Below, in pieces: positions 11,297-23,476 of a DNA stretch of 64,000 nucleotides. The translations under genes were made by a program, and so were the position numbers. Numbering within the stretch: the stretch's first letter is position 1; the number at the start of each line of letters is the position of its first letter. The DNA is from Bog-473 sp963730785 (GTDB lineage Bacteria > Actinomycetota > Acidimicrobiia > Acidimicrobiales > RAAP-2). The stretch covers positions 62,001 to 126,000 of the forward strand of contig CAVSTF010000001.1 in NCBI GenBank assembly GCA_963730785.1, given 5' to 3'. The notes beneath the pieces were generated by a model. It worked only from the letters and a program-made list of their open reading frames with translations. It searched no databases and was not told the DNA's origin.

Positions 11297-11332
11297 CCGC
11301 AGCCTCGGGGGTCAAAACCCTCGAGGCTGCGG
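11297..11332 (+). terminator. Strong stem-loop after surface protein copy A
   Basis: A 16-base stem with one mismatch (11297-11312 against 11317-11332) closes a CAAA loop. It lies about 60 bases after the stop of copy A and before the leader of copy B. There is no T-run, as is common in actinobacterial terminators. Confidence 0.8.
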
Positions 11333-11439
11333 TCGCGCTCGGGCCGAATGGTCGGACTGTCTGTTCGGACTGACATCTTCATCGCAACGAGACGGCAACC
11401 CGATCCCACCCTCGCCACCACTTACCCGTTACAGACTCG

Positions 11440-11518
11440 ATGCAGCGGATTCTTTCGCGCCTTCCTATCGGTGGGTACCAACTTCAACGCAACAGCTTCG
11501 AACTGAAAGCAGGGTGGA
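11440..11518 (+). repeat. Downstream copy of the duplicated 5' leader
   Basis: Matches the stretch at 9534-9612, including the identical block just before the start codon. It should direct the same expression pattern for copy B. Confidence 0.65.
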
Positions 11519-13143
11519 ATGTCTGAGTTCCTACACAACCAACGTGGGCGCGTGTCGTCCATACTCAAGCCGGGACGCGCCTCGTGGCGCGTCGGCCTCG
11601 TGGTGATGGTCGCTGCCGTTGCCGTCCCCTTGCTCGGTGCCTCTAGTGCGGATGCTGATCCGGTAGCGCCGTCAGCACCGACGGCCGTGGCCGCGGTTGG
11701 TGCAACCGGCCAAGCCACCGTCACCTGGACGGTTGGTGCTGATGGTGGCGACCCATCACCGCCTTCGTCATCACGCCCTACATCAACGGCACAGCCGGCC
11801 CCAGCACCACTTACCCGGCTGGAGCGAACCTTGACCCCACACCTGGGTCTATTGATTCCACCGTCTTCTCGCCGCTTCCGTCCGCCACCGGTTACACCTT
11901 CGCCGTGGCGGAGACGAACGCAATCGGAACGAGCCCTTTGTCCGCCCAATCCAACTCAGTGAGCTCGGAGGCACCTGTCGCCGGACCTGTATTGATTTCG
12001 GTTGCTCCAACCTCGCACGACTTTGGCGACATCACGCTGGGCGACATCAGCGAGGATCAGACGTTCACCTTCACGAATGCCGGGACTAGCAACGAGGAGA
12101 TCAGCGGTCTCACCTACGCCGGGAACGGCGCCAATGACTTCTTGTTGACCGCGAGGAGCGACTGCGAGGGGGCTGAGATTGCGCCGGGATCGTCCTGCAC
12201 TGTCACCTTCGCCTTTCTTCCCGGAGCAACCGGCGTCCGCAACGCCACGATCACTGCCGACGACGGAGCCAGCAATCCGGCGGTCATCTCGCTGACCGGC
12301 AGGGGAACCGAGGGGTATTACGTCAGCTCCGCTAACGGACAGGTGGAGGGACTGGGCGACGCCTATCTCGCTGGGCAACCGTCTTCGAAAAGGCCCGTGG
12401 CTCCCATCGTCTCGGTTGCCTCTACCGGTGACGACGGTGGCTACTGGCAAGTGGACGCGTTGGGCAATGTCTATGACAACGGCGATGCCCCAAATTACGG
12501 TGACGTAGGGGGCAAAGCGCTCAATCACCCGATCGTCGGTATGGCTGCCACTCCTGACTTCGGTGGCTACTGGTTAGTGGCCTCTGACGGCGGCATCTTC
12601 TCTTATGGCGATGCGATGTTCTATGGCTCCACCGGTGGCATCACCCTGAATAAGCCCATTGTCGGCATGGCATCGACCCCAGACGGAGCCGGCTACTGGC
12701 TCGTGGCGTCCGATGGTGGGATCTTCGCCTATGGCGATGCCCAGTTCTACGGCTCGACCGGTGGCATCAAGCTGAACAAGCCGGTGGTTGGCATGGCTGC
12801 TACCCCTGATGGAGCCGGCTACTGGCTGGTGGCGTCCGACGGCGGCATCTTCTCCTACGGCGACGCCCAGTTCTACGGCTCCACCGGTGGCATCAAGTTG
12901 AACCAGCCGATCGTGGGCATGGCAGCGGCACCGAACGGTGGGGGTTACTGGATGGTGGCCTCTGATGGGGGAATCTTCACCTTCGGTAACGCTTCATTCG
13001 AAGGCAGCGCCTCTGGGGTACTCACCAACGTGGTCGGTATGTCCATCACCGGCGAATCCACCTTCCAAGCGTCGGTTGACATCCCGGCGGTGCGCTGGGG
13101 CGCCGCAGATCCGGCCGCCCGCCAGCACCGAGTACAGAAGTAG
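11519..13143 (+). CDS. Secreted multi-repeat surface protein, copy B
   Basis: This is a paralogue of the gene at 9613-11238 with the same order of parts and almost the same length. The signal peptide is WRVGLVVMVAAVAVPLLG, followed by an Fn3-like domain, an ASH-like domain (APTSHDFGDITLGDISED) and then 42-residue repeats with GGYWLVASDGGIF cores. The frame breaks near 11,750 inside the Fn3-like domain and continues in the frame that opens at 11,905. The repeats in this copy are closer to each other than those in copy A (YGDAQFYGSTGGIKLN recurs almost unchanged), which suggests recent repeat homogenisation. The end lies 6 bases from the convergent clpB stop. Function unknown. Confidence 0.85.
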
Positions 13144-13149
13144 GCAGCG

Positions 13150-15641
<2,492 letters not shown>

Positions 15642-15648
15642 TTAGTTT

Positions 15649-16032
15649 TCATCCCTTCCGATACAGGACAGGCGCTTGGCGCACGGGCACCAGGTCTCGC
15701 CTGTACTGCCGGTGCGTGGCCGCGACGGCGGCCTTCGCTTGTAGCTGTGCTTCTACGAGTTCGGCCCGCAAGCGGCGCACTTCATGCTCGAGTTCGAGCA
15801 CCCGGCGCACTCCTTCCAGGTTCAATCCACTGGCCGTGAGCTCTTGAATGTGGCGCAACCGCGCCAGATCGCTCTCCGAGAAACGACGACTGCCACCTTG
15901 GGTGCGCGAGGGGTCAAGCAGGCCCTTGCGCTCATAGATGCGCAGGGTCTGCGGATGCATGCCCGCCAGCTCCGCGGCCACGGAGATGACGTAGACGGCT
16001 CGCTCGTTGTCGTAACCCGGTCGTTCGGCCAT
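15649..16032 (-). CDS. hspR: MerR-type heat-shock repressor HspR
   Basis: About 127 residues from the ATG at 16032. The MerR-type winged helix reads YVISVAAELAGMHPQTLRIYERKGLLDPSRT, followed by the SRRFSESDLARLR wing and a C-terminal coiled coil (EVRRLRAELVEAQLQ). HspR represses the dnaK operon by binding HAIR inverted repeats, with DnaK as co-repressor. Its place between dnaJ and clpB is the standard actinobacterial arrangement. An open frame extends upstream to 16092, but the ATG at 16032 begins the conserved protein and sits next to the dnaJ stop. Confidence 0.92.
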   Translation of the reverse strand: MAERPGYDNERAVYVISVAAELAGMHPQTLRIYERKGLLDPSRTQGGSRRFSESDLARLRHIQELTASGLNLEGVRRVLELEHEVRRLRAELVEAQLQAKAAVAATHRQYRRDLVPVRQAPVLYRKG

Positions 16033-16036
16033 GGCG

Positions 16037-17144
16037 TCAGCCCTCCACGGCGACACGTGGTGCGTCGTCGGTGACGGTGGCCAGCGACTCAATGGCCGCC
16101 CGCTGCTCGTCGGTCAGCTCGGTCGGTACGACGACCTCAATCTTGACCAGCAGGTCGCCCGGCTTGCCCGCATTGCGGCCGTTCCCACTGGGAACACCAC
16201 GACCTCGAACCCGCAGGACCTTGCCCGACTGCGTGCCGGCCGGCACCTTGAGCGTCACCTTGCTCTCCAATGTGGGCACGGTGACCGTGGTCCCGAGCGC
16301 GGCCTCCGGGAAGGTGACCGGCACCGTCATGGTGAGGTTGCGACCGCTGCGGCCAAAGACCGGGTGCTTCCCGACGTGGACGACGACATAGAGATCGCCG
16401 GCCGGGGCCATGCCCTGACCGGGCGCGCCCGCGACCCTTGACCCGGATGCGCTGGTTGTCTTCGACGCCGGCCGGGATACGGACCTTCACCGATCGGACC
16501 TTCTGTTCGGTGCCCGAGCCGTGGCATACCGGACATGGCGTGTCGAAGAGGGTGCCTCGCCCGACACAATCCGGGCACACCGTGCTCAACGAGAAGAGTC
16601 CCTGGTTGTCGTTCAGGCTGCCGGTGCCACCACAGCGGGGACAGGTATGCGTCGACGTGCCCGGTGCTGCGCCGGTACCTCGACAGTTCGAGCACCGGAC
16701 GTCTTGGGGCACGTTGACCGAGGTGGTGACGCCATGCACCGCGTCCTGAAAGGACAGGTGCAGCGCCGCCTCCATGTCGGCTCCCCGTTGAGGACCGCGT
16801 TGTTGGGGTCGGCCACGGTTGCCGAACAGGCCGCCGAACAGATCACCCAGGTCGCCCATGTCATCCACCCGGAAGCCACCGCCGGGCGCACCACCACCGA
16901 AACCACCGGTCATGGGGCCGTGCTTGCGCACCTCGTCGTATTCCTTGCGCTTCTCGGCGTCGCCCAGCACGTCATAGGCCGCGCTGATCTCCTTGAAGCG
17001 CTCTTCGGATCCCGGGTTGGTGTCAGGGTGATACTGCTTGGCCAGCTTCCGGTAGGCGCGCGTGATCTCTTTGTCGGTCGCCGTCGACACGACGCCGAGC
17101 ACCTTGTAGTAGTCCTTCTCGAACCACTCTCGTTGGGCGGCCAT
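16037..17144 (-). CDS. dnaJ: Co-chaperone DnaJ (Hsp40)
   Basis: DnaJ stimulates DnaK ATPase activity and delivers substrates. The J domain with HPD (KQYHPDTNPGSEERF) is followed by a Gly/Phe-rich segment, four zinc-binding repeats (CSNCRGTG, CPRCGGTG, CPDCVGRG, CPVCHGSG) and the C-terminal substrate domain. A frameshift near 16,430 separates the zinc domain from the C-terminal part (DLYVVVHVGKHPVFGRSG). The reconstructed length of about 368 residues is normal. It ends at TGA 16037-16039, just before hspR. Confidence 0.93.
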
Positions 17145-17152
17145 GTACTAGG

Positions 17153-17707
17153 TCAACCCCGAACGCTGACCATGGCCGGTCGAACGACCTGACCTCGCCA
17201 GCGATAGCCCGAGCGCAACACCTGGTCGATCACCACGTCGCCACCCTCGTCTCCCGAGCGCGACACCGCGTCGTGGACCGAAGGATCGAACTCGACTCCA
17301 ACCTGATCCAACCTTTCCAATCCTTCCTTGCTCAACGCATCGAGCAGCATGGTTCGCACTGCCTTCAGTGCCTTGGCGTCTTCGTTCTCGGCCGCGCTCT
17401 CGCTTTGGTGGGCGAAGGCCAGGTCGAGCGTGTCGAGGGCCGGCAGCAGCTTGACCACCAGATCGGCGGCGGCACGGGCCGACTGCTCGTCCTGGGTCCG
17501 CTGTACCCGCTTGCGGTAGTTCTCGAAGTCAGCTTGCGTCCGCTGAAGGGCGGCGAGAAATTCATCTCGCTCGCCCTTCAGCTGCGCGGTGGGGTCGACT
17601 TCTGCCTCTAACGCAGTCGAGTCGGCCTCGCTCCAGACCTCGTCACCGTCGAGTGGCGATTCCGGCGTGACCTCCTCTTCAGGGGTGGTCTCGTCGGAGA
17701 AGCTCAT
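17153..17707 (-). CDS. grpE: Nucleotide exchange factor GrpE
   Basis: 184 residues. An acidic, disordered N-terminus (DETTPEEEVTPE) is followed by a long helix with DFENYRKRVQRTQDEQ and the C-terminal beta domain (VVIDQVLRSGYRWRGQVVRP). It releases ADP from DnaK. Its ATG overlaps the dnaK stop as ATGA, so the two are translationally coupled. Intact. Confidence 0.94.
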   Translation of the reverse strand: MSFSDETTPEEEVTPESPLDGDEVWSEADSTALEAEVDPTAQLKGERDEFLAALQRTQADFENYRKRVQRTQDEQSARAAADLVVKLLPALDTLDLAFAHQSESAAENEDAKALKAVRTMLLDALSKEGLERLDQVGVEFDPSVHDAVSRSGDEGGDVVIDQVLRSGYRWRGQVVRPAMVSVRG

Positions 17708-19542
17708 TGCTCGTCGACAATCTCGGCGTCAACTACGTCGTCGTCATTGCTGTCAGCCGCGGCGTCGCTACCCGCGTCGCCACCACCGGTGGAACTCTGG
17801 GCCGACGATGCCTGCTCGTACAGACGCTGGCTGAAGCTCTGACTCACGCTGACCAACTTCTCGGTCCCGTCCTTGATGGCCTCGAGGTCCGAACCGGCCA
17901 AGGCATCCTTGAGCACCTTGACGGCGGACTCCACGTCCTCCTTCTCGGTGCCTTCGAACTTCTCGCCCTGGTCCTTCAGCAACTTCTCGGTTTGGTACAC
18001 CAAGGTGTCGGCCTGGTTGCGGATTTCGGCCTCTTCCTTGCGGGCGCGGTCGTCCTCGGCGTGGGCCTCGGCATCACGGACCATGCGGTCGATGTCGTCC
18101 TTGGCCAGCGACGACTGACCGGTGATGGTCATGGACTGCTCCTTGCCGGTTCCCTTATCGGTGGCCGACACGTGGACAATGCCGTTGGCGTCGATGTCGA
18201 AGGTGACCTCAATCTGCGGGATGCCACGGGGGGCAGGCGGCAGATCGACCAGCTGGAACTTGCCCAGCGTCTTGTTGTACATGGCCATCTCACGCTCACC
18301 CTGCAGCACGTGGATCTCCACCGAGGGCTGGTTGTCTTCGGCCGTCGTGAAGATCTCCGAACGCTTGGTCGGGATGGTCGTGTTCCGCTCAATCAAGCGG
18401 TGCATGACCTGACCCTTGGTCTCAATGCCGAGCGACAGCGGCGTCACGTCGAGCAGCAGGACGTCCTTGACTTCACCCTTGAGCACACCGGCCTGGACGG
18501 CGGCACCAATGGCCACCACTTCGTCCGGGTTGACGCCCTTGTGGGGCTCCTTGCCCGTCAGCGACTGGACCAGCTCCTGGACGGCCGGGATGCGGGTCGA
18601 TCCACCGACCATGACCACGTGGTCAATGTCGGAGGTCTTGAGTCCAGCGTCCTTGATGGCCGCCTCGAAGGGGCCGGTGCAGGCCTGGACCAGATCGGCC
18701 GTGAGCTCGTTGAACTTGGACCGCGTCAGTTTGAGGTCAAGGTGCTTGGGACCATCGCTGGTCGCCGTGATGAAGGGCAGGTTGATTTCGGTCTCCTGCA
18801 CGCTGGACAGCTCGATCTTGGCCTTCTCGGCCGCTTCCTTGAGCCGCTGCTTGGCCATTTTGTCGGCCGACAGGTCCACGCCTTCGTTGTCCTTGAAGGT
18901 CTTGACCAACCACTCCATGACCTTGTCGTCCCAGTCGTCACCACCGAGCTTGGTGTTACCGGAGGTGGACTTCACTTCGAAGACGCCCTCACCGATCTCG
19001 AGCACCGACACGTCGAACGTGCCACCACCGAGGTCGAACACCAGCACGGTGCGGTCGGCGTCTTCCTTGTCGAGCCCGTAGGCCAGCGCGGCCGCGGTCG
19101 GCTCATTGATGATGCGGAGCACCTCAAGCCCGGCAATGGCGCCGGCTTCCTTGGTCGCCGTGCGCTGGGCGTCGTCGAAGTAGGCCGGGACCGTGATCAC
19201 GGCCTGGGTCACGGTGTCGCCCAGGTATGCCTCGGCGTCCCGCTTCAGCTTGCCCAGAATGCGGGCTGAAATCTCTTGGGGCGTGTACGCCTTCCCATCA
19301 ATGTCGATGGTCCAGCTGGTGCCCATATGGCGCTTGACGGATCGGATGGTCCGGTCCGGGTTGGTGATGGCTTGGCGCTTGGCCACCTCACCTACGAGTA
19401 CTTCACCCGTCTTCGAGAAGCCGACGACAGATGGCGTCGTCCGCCCACCCTCGGCGTTCGGGATCACGACGGGCTCGCCCGCCTCCAACACACTGACCAC
19501 CGAGTTGGTGGTTCCCAGGTCGATTCCAACGGCCTTAGCCAT
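17704..19542 (-). CDS. dnaK: Chaperone DnaK (Hsp70)
   Basis: 612 residues and intact, the first gene of the heat-shock operon. The N-terminus (AVGIDLGTTNSVVSVLEAG) holds the phosphate-1 loop, VFDLGGGTFDVSVLEIG is phosphate-2, and VGGSTRIPAVQELV is the adenosine loop. The substrate-binding domain begins near VTPLSLGIET. The tail ends in an acidic stretch (DDDVVDAEIVDEQ). Expression is probably controlled by HspR at the site described upstream. Confidence 0.97.
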   Translation of the reverse strand: MAKAVGIDLGTTNSVVSVLEAGEPVVIPNAEGGRTTPSVVGFSKTGEVLVGEVAKRQAITNPDRTIRSVKRHMGTSWTIDIDGKAYTPQEISARILGKLKRDAEAYLGDTVTQAVITVPAYFDDAQRTATKEAGAIAGLEVLRIINEPTAAALAYGLDKEDADRTVLVFDLGGGTFDVSVLEIGEGVFEVKSTSGNTKLGGDDWDDKVMEWLVKTFKDNEGVDLSADKMAKQRLKEAAEKAKIELSSVQETEINLPFITATSDGPKHLDLKLTRSKFNELTADLVQACTGPFEAAIKDAGLKTSDIDHVVMVGGSTRIPAVQELVQSLTGKEPHKGVNPDEVVAIGAAVQAGVLKGEVKDVLLLDVTPLSLGIETKGQVMHRLIERNTTIPTKRSEIFTTAEDNQPSVEIHVLQGEREMAMYNKTLGKFQLVDLPPAPRGIPQIEVTFDIDANGIVHVSATDKGTGKEQSMTITGQSSLAKDDIDRMVRDAEAHAEDDRARKEEAEIRNQADTLVYQTEKLLKDQGEKFEGTEKEDVESAVKVLKDALAGSDLEAIKDGTEKLVSVSQSFSQRLYEQASSAQSSTGGGDAGSDAAADSNDDDVVDAEIVDEQ

Positions 19543-19588
19543 CTGCAGTCCTTCCAGTTCTATCTAGTTGTCGTATTGCTTGGTGACC

Positions 19589-19620
19589 AGTGTAACAAAC
19601 CTGAGTGCCTCTGTGTCAAC
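19589..19620 (-). promoter_or_regulatory. dnaK promoter with HAIR-like HspR operator
   Basis: On the minus strand a perfect TTGACA (-35, 19614-19619) is followed 19 bases later by TACACT (19589-19594), a longer spacer than the ideal 17. A HAIR-like pair lies across the -35 and spacer. The downstream half ACTCAGG matches 6 of 7 positions of the ACTCAAG consensus, the spacer is 7 bases, and the upstream half GTTGACA matches 4 of 7. The HspR gene in the same operon makes autoregulation likely. Confidence 0.6.
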
Positions 19621-19682
19621 TTTTCTTCATCTTCTAAGCAACAGCTATGTAATTTGCTTGCAGGAGGCATACGATTGCAGAC

Positions 19683-20438
19683 GTGCTCGATCTCGTGCTG
19701 CTCCGCCATGGCCAGTCCACCTGGAATGCCAAGAACCTCTTCACGGGCTGGGTCGACGTCGATCTGACCGAGGCCGGCGAAGCGGAGGCGACCGCCGGCG
19801 GGGTCCTTCTGGGATCCGAGCCTGACCTGGACCTACGCGTGGTCCACACCTCCCTGCTGACCCGGGCCATCCATACGGCGGAATTGGCCCTGGGGGCGGC
19901 GCATCGGAGTTGGCTGCCCGTCCACCGGGACTGGCGCCTGAACGAACGTCACTACGGCGACCTGCAGGGCAAGGACAAGAAGGAGACCACGGCCAAGTAC
20001 GGAGAGGCCCAGACGCAGCTCTGGCGCCGCAGCTATGACGTGCCGCCGCCGCCCCTGAGCCCAGACAACGAGTTCCAGGTGGGTGACGATCCCCGGTACC
20101 AGGATCTGGATCCGGCCGTCATTCCACTGACTGAATGCCTGGCCGACGTGGTGGCCCGGGCCGTTCCCTATTGGGAGTCCGCCATCGTGCCGGACTTACG
20201 CCGGACGGCGGAAAAGGGAGGGGCGGTGCTCGTGGTGGCCCACGGCAACAGCATCCGAGCCCTGCGCAAGCACCTCGAAGGCTATTCGGACGAGGAGATC
20301 ACCGGCTTGGAGATCCCGACCGGGATTCCCTACCGGATGCTGCTGAACGAGGATCTCACCGTCAGTTCCATGAACCCGTTGGGAGATCCTGCAGCCGCAG
20401 CGGCCGCAGCCGCTGCGGTGGCCCGTCAGGCCGGCTAG
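19683..20438 (+). CDS. gpmA: 2,3-bisphosphoglycerate-dependent phosphoglycerate mutase
   Basis: The 251-residue protein interconverts 3- and 2-phosphoglycerate in glycolysis. The phosphohistidine motif is LLRHGQSTWN at the very start. LNERHYGDLQGKDKKET is the substrate/catalytic segment, and VVAHGNSIRALRKHLEG holds the second histidine. The C-terminus has an unusual run of alanines (about residues 236-245). The GTG at 19683 is the only reasonable start, because no ATG precedes the RHG motif. AGGAGG sits about 15 bases upstream, which is far. Divergent from dnaK. Confidence 0.93.
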   Translation: MLDLVLLRHGQSTWNAKNLFTGWVDVDLTEAGEAEATAGGVLLGSEPDLDLRVVHTSLLTRAIHTAELALGAAHRSWLPVHRDWRLNERHYGDLQGKDKKETTAKYGEAQTQLWRRSYDVPPPPLSPDNEFQVGDDPRYQDLDPAVIPLTECLADVVARAVPYWESAIVPDLRRTAEKGGAVLVVAHGNSIRALRKHLEGYSDEEITGLEIPTGIPYRMLLNEDLTVSSMNPLGDPAAAAAAAAAVARQAG

Positions 20439-20485
20439 CCCCGAATACTGACGGGACTAGCCGGACCGACAAGCTCAAATGGCGG

Positions 20486-20517
20486 CGGGTCGGGGCGCCT
20501 CGCCGCACCCCGACCCG
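20486..20517. terminator. Bidirectional stem-loop between gpmA and glnB
   Basis: A perfect 10-base stem (20486-20495 with 20508-20517) lies between two convergent genes. A weaker stem-loop overlaps the gpmA stop (20433-20463). Confidence 0.75.
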
Positions 20518-20564
20518 ACGACTATTAGTAGGGCTCCGCTACTGCCCTATGGAGGCGGAAACCC

Positions 20565-20903
20565 TTAGAGGGCTTCGACCCCACGCTCACCTGTGCGGAC
20601 TCGCACCACGGTCTCGACTGGGATGACCCAGACCTTGCCGTCACCGATTTTGCCGGTGGCGGCGGAGGAGACGATGGCGTCCACGACCTCTTCGGTCTGG
20701 CCGTCATCGACGAGTACCTCGATGCGGATCTTGGGCACAAAGTCCACTTCGTATTCCGCACCTCGGTAGACCTCGGTGTGGCCCCGCTGGCGCCCGAAAC
20801 CCTGAGCCTCGGTCAGGGTCATCCCCTGGACCCCGAGGTTCTTCAGGACCTCCTTGACGTCATCGAGCTTGAAGGGCTTGAGAACAGCCACGATCAGCTT
20901 CAT
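20565..20903 (-). CDS. glnB: Nitrogen regulatory protein PII
   Basis: 112 residues. The protein opens MKLIVAVLKPFKLDDVKEVL, has the T-loop with Tyr51 (GAEYEVDFVPK, the site of covalent modification) and the B-loop (SSAATGKIGDGKVWV). PII senses 2-oxoglutarate and energy state, and gates AmtB. A good AAAGGAG site precedes the ATG at 20903. It follows amtB by 31 bases in the same direction, so a GlnK-type role is likely. Confidence 0.94.
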   Translation of the reverse strand: MKLIVAVLKPFKLDDVKEVLKNLGVQGMTLTEAQGFGRQRGHTEVYRGAEYEVDFVPKIRIEVLVDDGQTEEVVDAIVSSAATGKIGDGKVWVIPVETVVRVRTGERGVEAL

Positions 20904-20934
20904 TGTTTGCTCCTTTCGACCTGAGAGTCCGAAC

Positions 20935-22522
20935 CTATAGTCCGCCGAATAAGGCGGATGGTGCAGGAGGTATGAGATCAGTCGATATCTCTGTCGATAT
21001 CGACCCACCACCTCCATGCGACCCAGAGGTAATCAGGCTGGCGAACGCTTCCTCGGGGAAGGCCTCTTCACCGTGGATGGCCGAGTCGCCGATCTCAAGG
21101 ATCTCGTCCTTGTAGCGAGCACCTCGGAGCACCAAGCCGATGAGCTTCATCAGGATGAAGGTCACGAGGGCCGACCAGAGGATGACCCATACGGCGGCTC
21201 GGAACTGTTCCCACACCTGATGCCACGAGTGCGGTGTACATCAGTCCACCGACACCGAACGGCACGCAGGTACCGTGCGCAGTCAGGTACGTGGCCTGAG
21301 AGGTGTTCACCACCTGCCCGGCAGCATCGAGCTTTCCGCAGCCGTACTCAATCATGTTCGGGTCACCGAAGACACCCAGCAGCAGACCACCGAAGAAGCC
21401 GGCGATGCCGTGGGTGTAGACGACACCGAGGGCGTCGTCCACCTTGGAGAACGGTCGAACCTTGGAGAGGTAGTTCCAGGCGACCCAGACGATGATGGTG
21501 CAGATGCCACCAACTGCGATGGCACCTCGCCCGTTGACCCATCCGGCGCACGGAGTGATACCGACCAAACCGCAGATCATGCCGTTGACACCACCCAGGA
21601 ACGTGGGCTTCTTTTCCTTGGACAGCCAGGCGTCCATCGCCATCCACACCAGGACACCGACACCGGTGGCCAAGTTGGTGTTGACGACAGCAGCCGCTGC
21701 GCTGGCACCGGCGTAGTACGGGTCACCACCGTTGAAGCCGTTCCAGCCGAGCCACAGGATTCCGGCGCCAACAGCCGCCATCACCAGGTTGTTCGGGAGG
21801 AATCGGGCCTTATCTCGAGCCAACCGGGGACCGAGGACCCAAGCCGCTACGAAACCGGAGACTCCGGCCGACATGTGAATGACGTATCCACCGGAGAAGT
21901 CGAGGGCGCCTTCCTGTGCGAAGTAGCCACCACCCCAGAGGAGGAAGGCGTCAATGGAGTAGACGAACGTCGACCACAGCGGTACGAGCAGGCACCAGGC
22001 GCTGAACTTGATCCGACCCAGGACGCTTCCCATGAAAAGGAGAGGCGTGATGGCAGCGAACACGAACTGGAAGTACGCCAGCGTCGCCGTCGGGAAGTGG
22101 AACGGGATAATCGTATTGGCCGCCGACAGGGCCTGACCCTGTTCACCAACGCTGTCGGTGATATTGCCGGGCTTGCCCCAGAAGTTGTCGATGAAGTGCG
22201 TCCACCAACCGGTCCCCGTGAGCTGTGTCTGTGTCACCACCCCGTGGATCGTCTGGACGCCGCCGCCTAACGAGGTGCCATCGAAGCCGAGCTTGTACTC
22301 ATAGAGCACCCAGCAGACGAGGACCAGCGAAAAGCCTGCGAACATCATCGATAGGACGTTGACCGCCCACTTCTTCGGCACGATCGATGCGTACAAGACC
22401 GCCAAGGCGGGCAAGCTCATCAATCCGACGAAGGTGGCTGCAGTCAACTGCCATGTGTTGTCGCCCGAATTAAGCCAACTCGGATACGGCACATACGACG
22501 TGGCAGCTAATAGATGCACCAC
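20935..22522 (-). CDS. amtB: Ammonium transporter AmtB
   Basis: About 528 residues, with many membrane helices. The pore histidines are visible in GGYVIHMSAGVSGF and VVYTHGIAGFFGG, and NGFNGGDPYYAG and GITPCAGWV are family hallmarks. The frame shifts near 21,222. The final helix and cytoplasmic tail (WVILWSALVTFILMKLIGL, then LEIGDSAIHGEEAFP) continue in another frame, so the protein is probably whole. It forms an operon with glnB and should be induced by nitrogen limitation. Confidence 0.93.
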
Positions 22523-22924
22523 TCGAGCACTCCTCTCGTTAAGTCATTTCGTCCCGGTGACTTGCCCCTCTGAGCACATGCACTACAGCACACCGGGTCC
22601 GCCAAGCGACAGGGCAGTTCGCCTCGCCGCAGAAAGGATGCAAGTTGGGGGTTTCCGCATCGTCACGCCCGTGTTTCCAATGCGTTAATCCGTCCGATGT
22701 GCCACATACTCCCAGGTCAGAGGCCCTGCCATTGCGAGAATGACCCTCTCGCCGGCGAAACGGAGGGTCGTCGCCCACCCATATGCCGTGCCTCGTTTGT
22801 TTCGGCCGCCAGCCAGCTGCCAGCCGAGCCAGAGGTAATCCCCAGCTACTGCTTTCCCGACCGCTTCTCCCCGTAGGCCGAATGGCATGCGGTCATTGAG
22901 CGAAGAGAAGAATGGACTGATCAC
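22523..22924. other. Divergent region upstream of amtB
   Basis: About 400 bases between amtB and a plus-strand membrane protein gene. It should contain the nitrogen-responsive amtB promoter, but I could not identify a regulator site. A minus-strand frame at 22685-22888 (about 67 residues, starting MPFGLRGEAVG and containing LWLGWQLAGG) has no clear ribosome site and is probably chance. Confidence 0.4.
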
Positions 22925-23460
22925 ATGGGTGTGTCCCAACCGCCGACTCCTGACGTCGTGGCTGCGCAGCCCGCGTCGCTTCGCCCAGGGTTCAAGGCCA
23001 TCAATTCGAAGAAAGTGGTCCAGGCCGTGGTGGCGGTGGCCATGCTCACCCTGGCCGTCATCGCCATCGTGTCGTTCGTGACCGGCGCTCCACAAGAACT
23101 CGCAGATTCACACCTTGCAGCAGCATGGCCAGACCATTTCGGTCAAGGTGACCGGCTGTGAGGGACTGCTTGGGGGCAGTGGCAGTAACGAAGCCGGATT
23201 CTCCTGCAGCGTCGGCTTCACCCAGTCCGGCCATCACTACGTGGAGAACTTCCCGGGCAACTCCTTCCGGCGTCCGGGCACCGTGGTGCAGGCCATCGTG
23301 GCCCCCAGCGACCCGGCCCTGATCGACACCCCGGCCGATGTGCGAGCCGAGCATGCGTCGGGACGGGTGTTCATTCTCCCCATCGTCTTGGCCGGGCGTC
23401 TTTCTGCTCTGCGGCGGCCTGGTGCTGCTACAACGCCGGTCCGACCGCCGCCAAGCCTGA
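22925..23460 (+). CDS. DUF3592-like small membrane protein
   Basis: About 178 residues when frameshifts near 23,098 and 23,390 are bridged. A cytoplasmic N-terminus is followed by one helix (VVQAVVAVAMLTLAVIAIVS), an extracytoplasmic beta-type domain (HTLQQHGQTISVKVTGCEG, with a Cys pair), then a second helix (LPIVLAGVFLLCGGLVLLQ) and a basic tail ending at TGA 23458-23460. The two-helix plus small-domain layout fits DUF3592-type proteins, whose function is unknown. Confidence 0.65.
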
Positions 23461-23476
23461 ACATCATCCCCGGCTG

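Noticed and set aside
17707..19269. 520-codon plus-strand frame opposite dnaK
   Set aside because: A classic antisense shadow of a highly biased dnaK gene. No domain, and no ribosome site of note.
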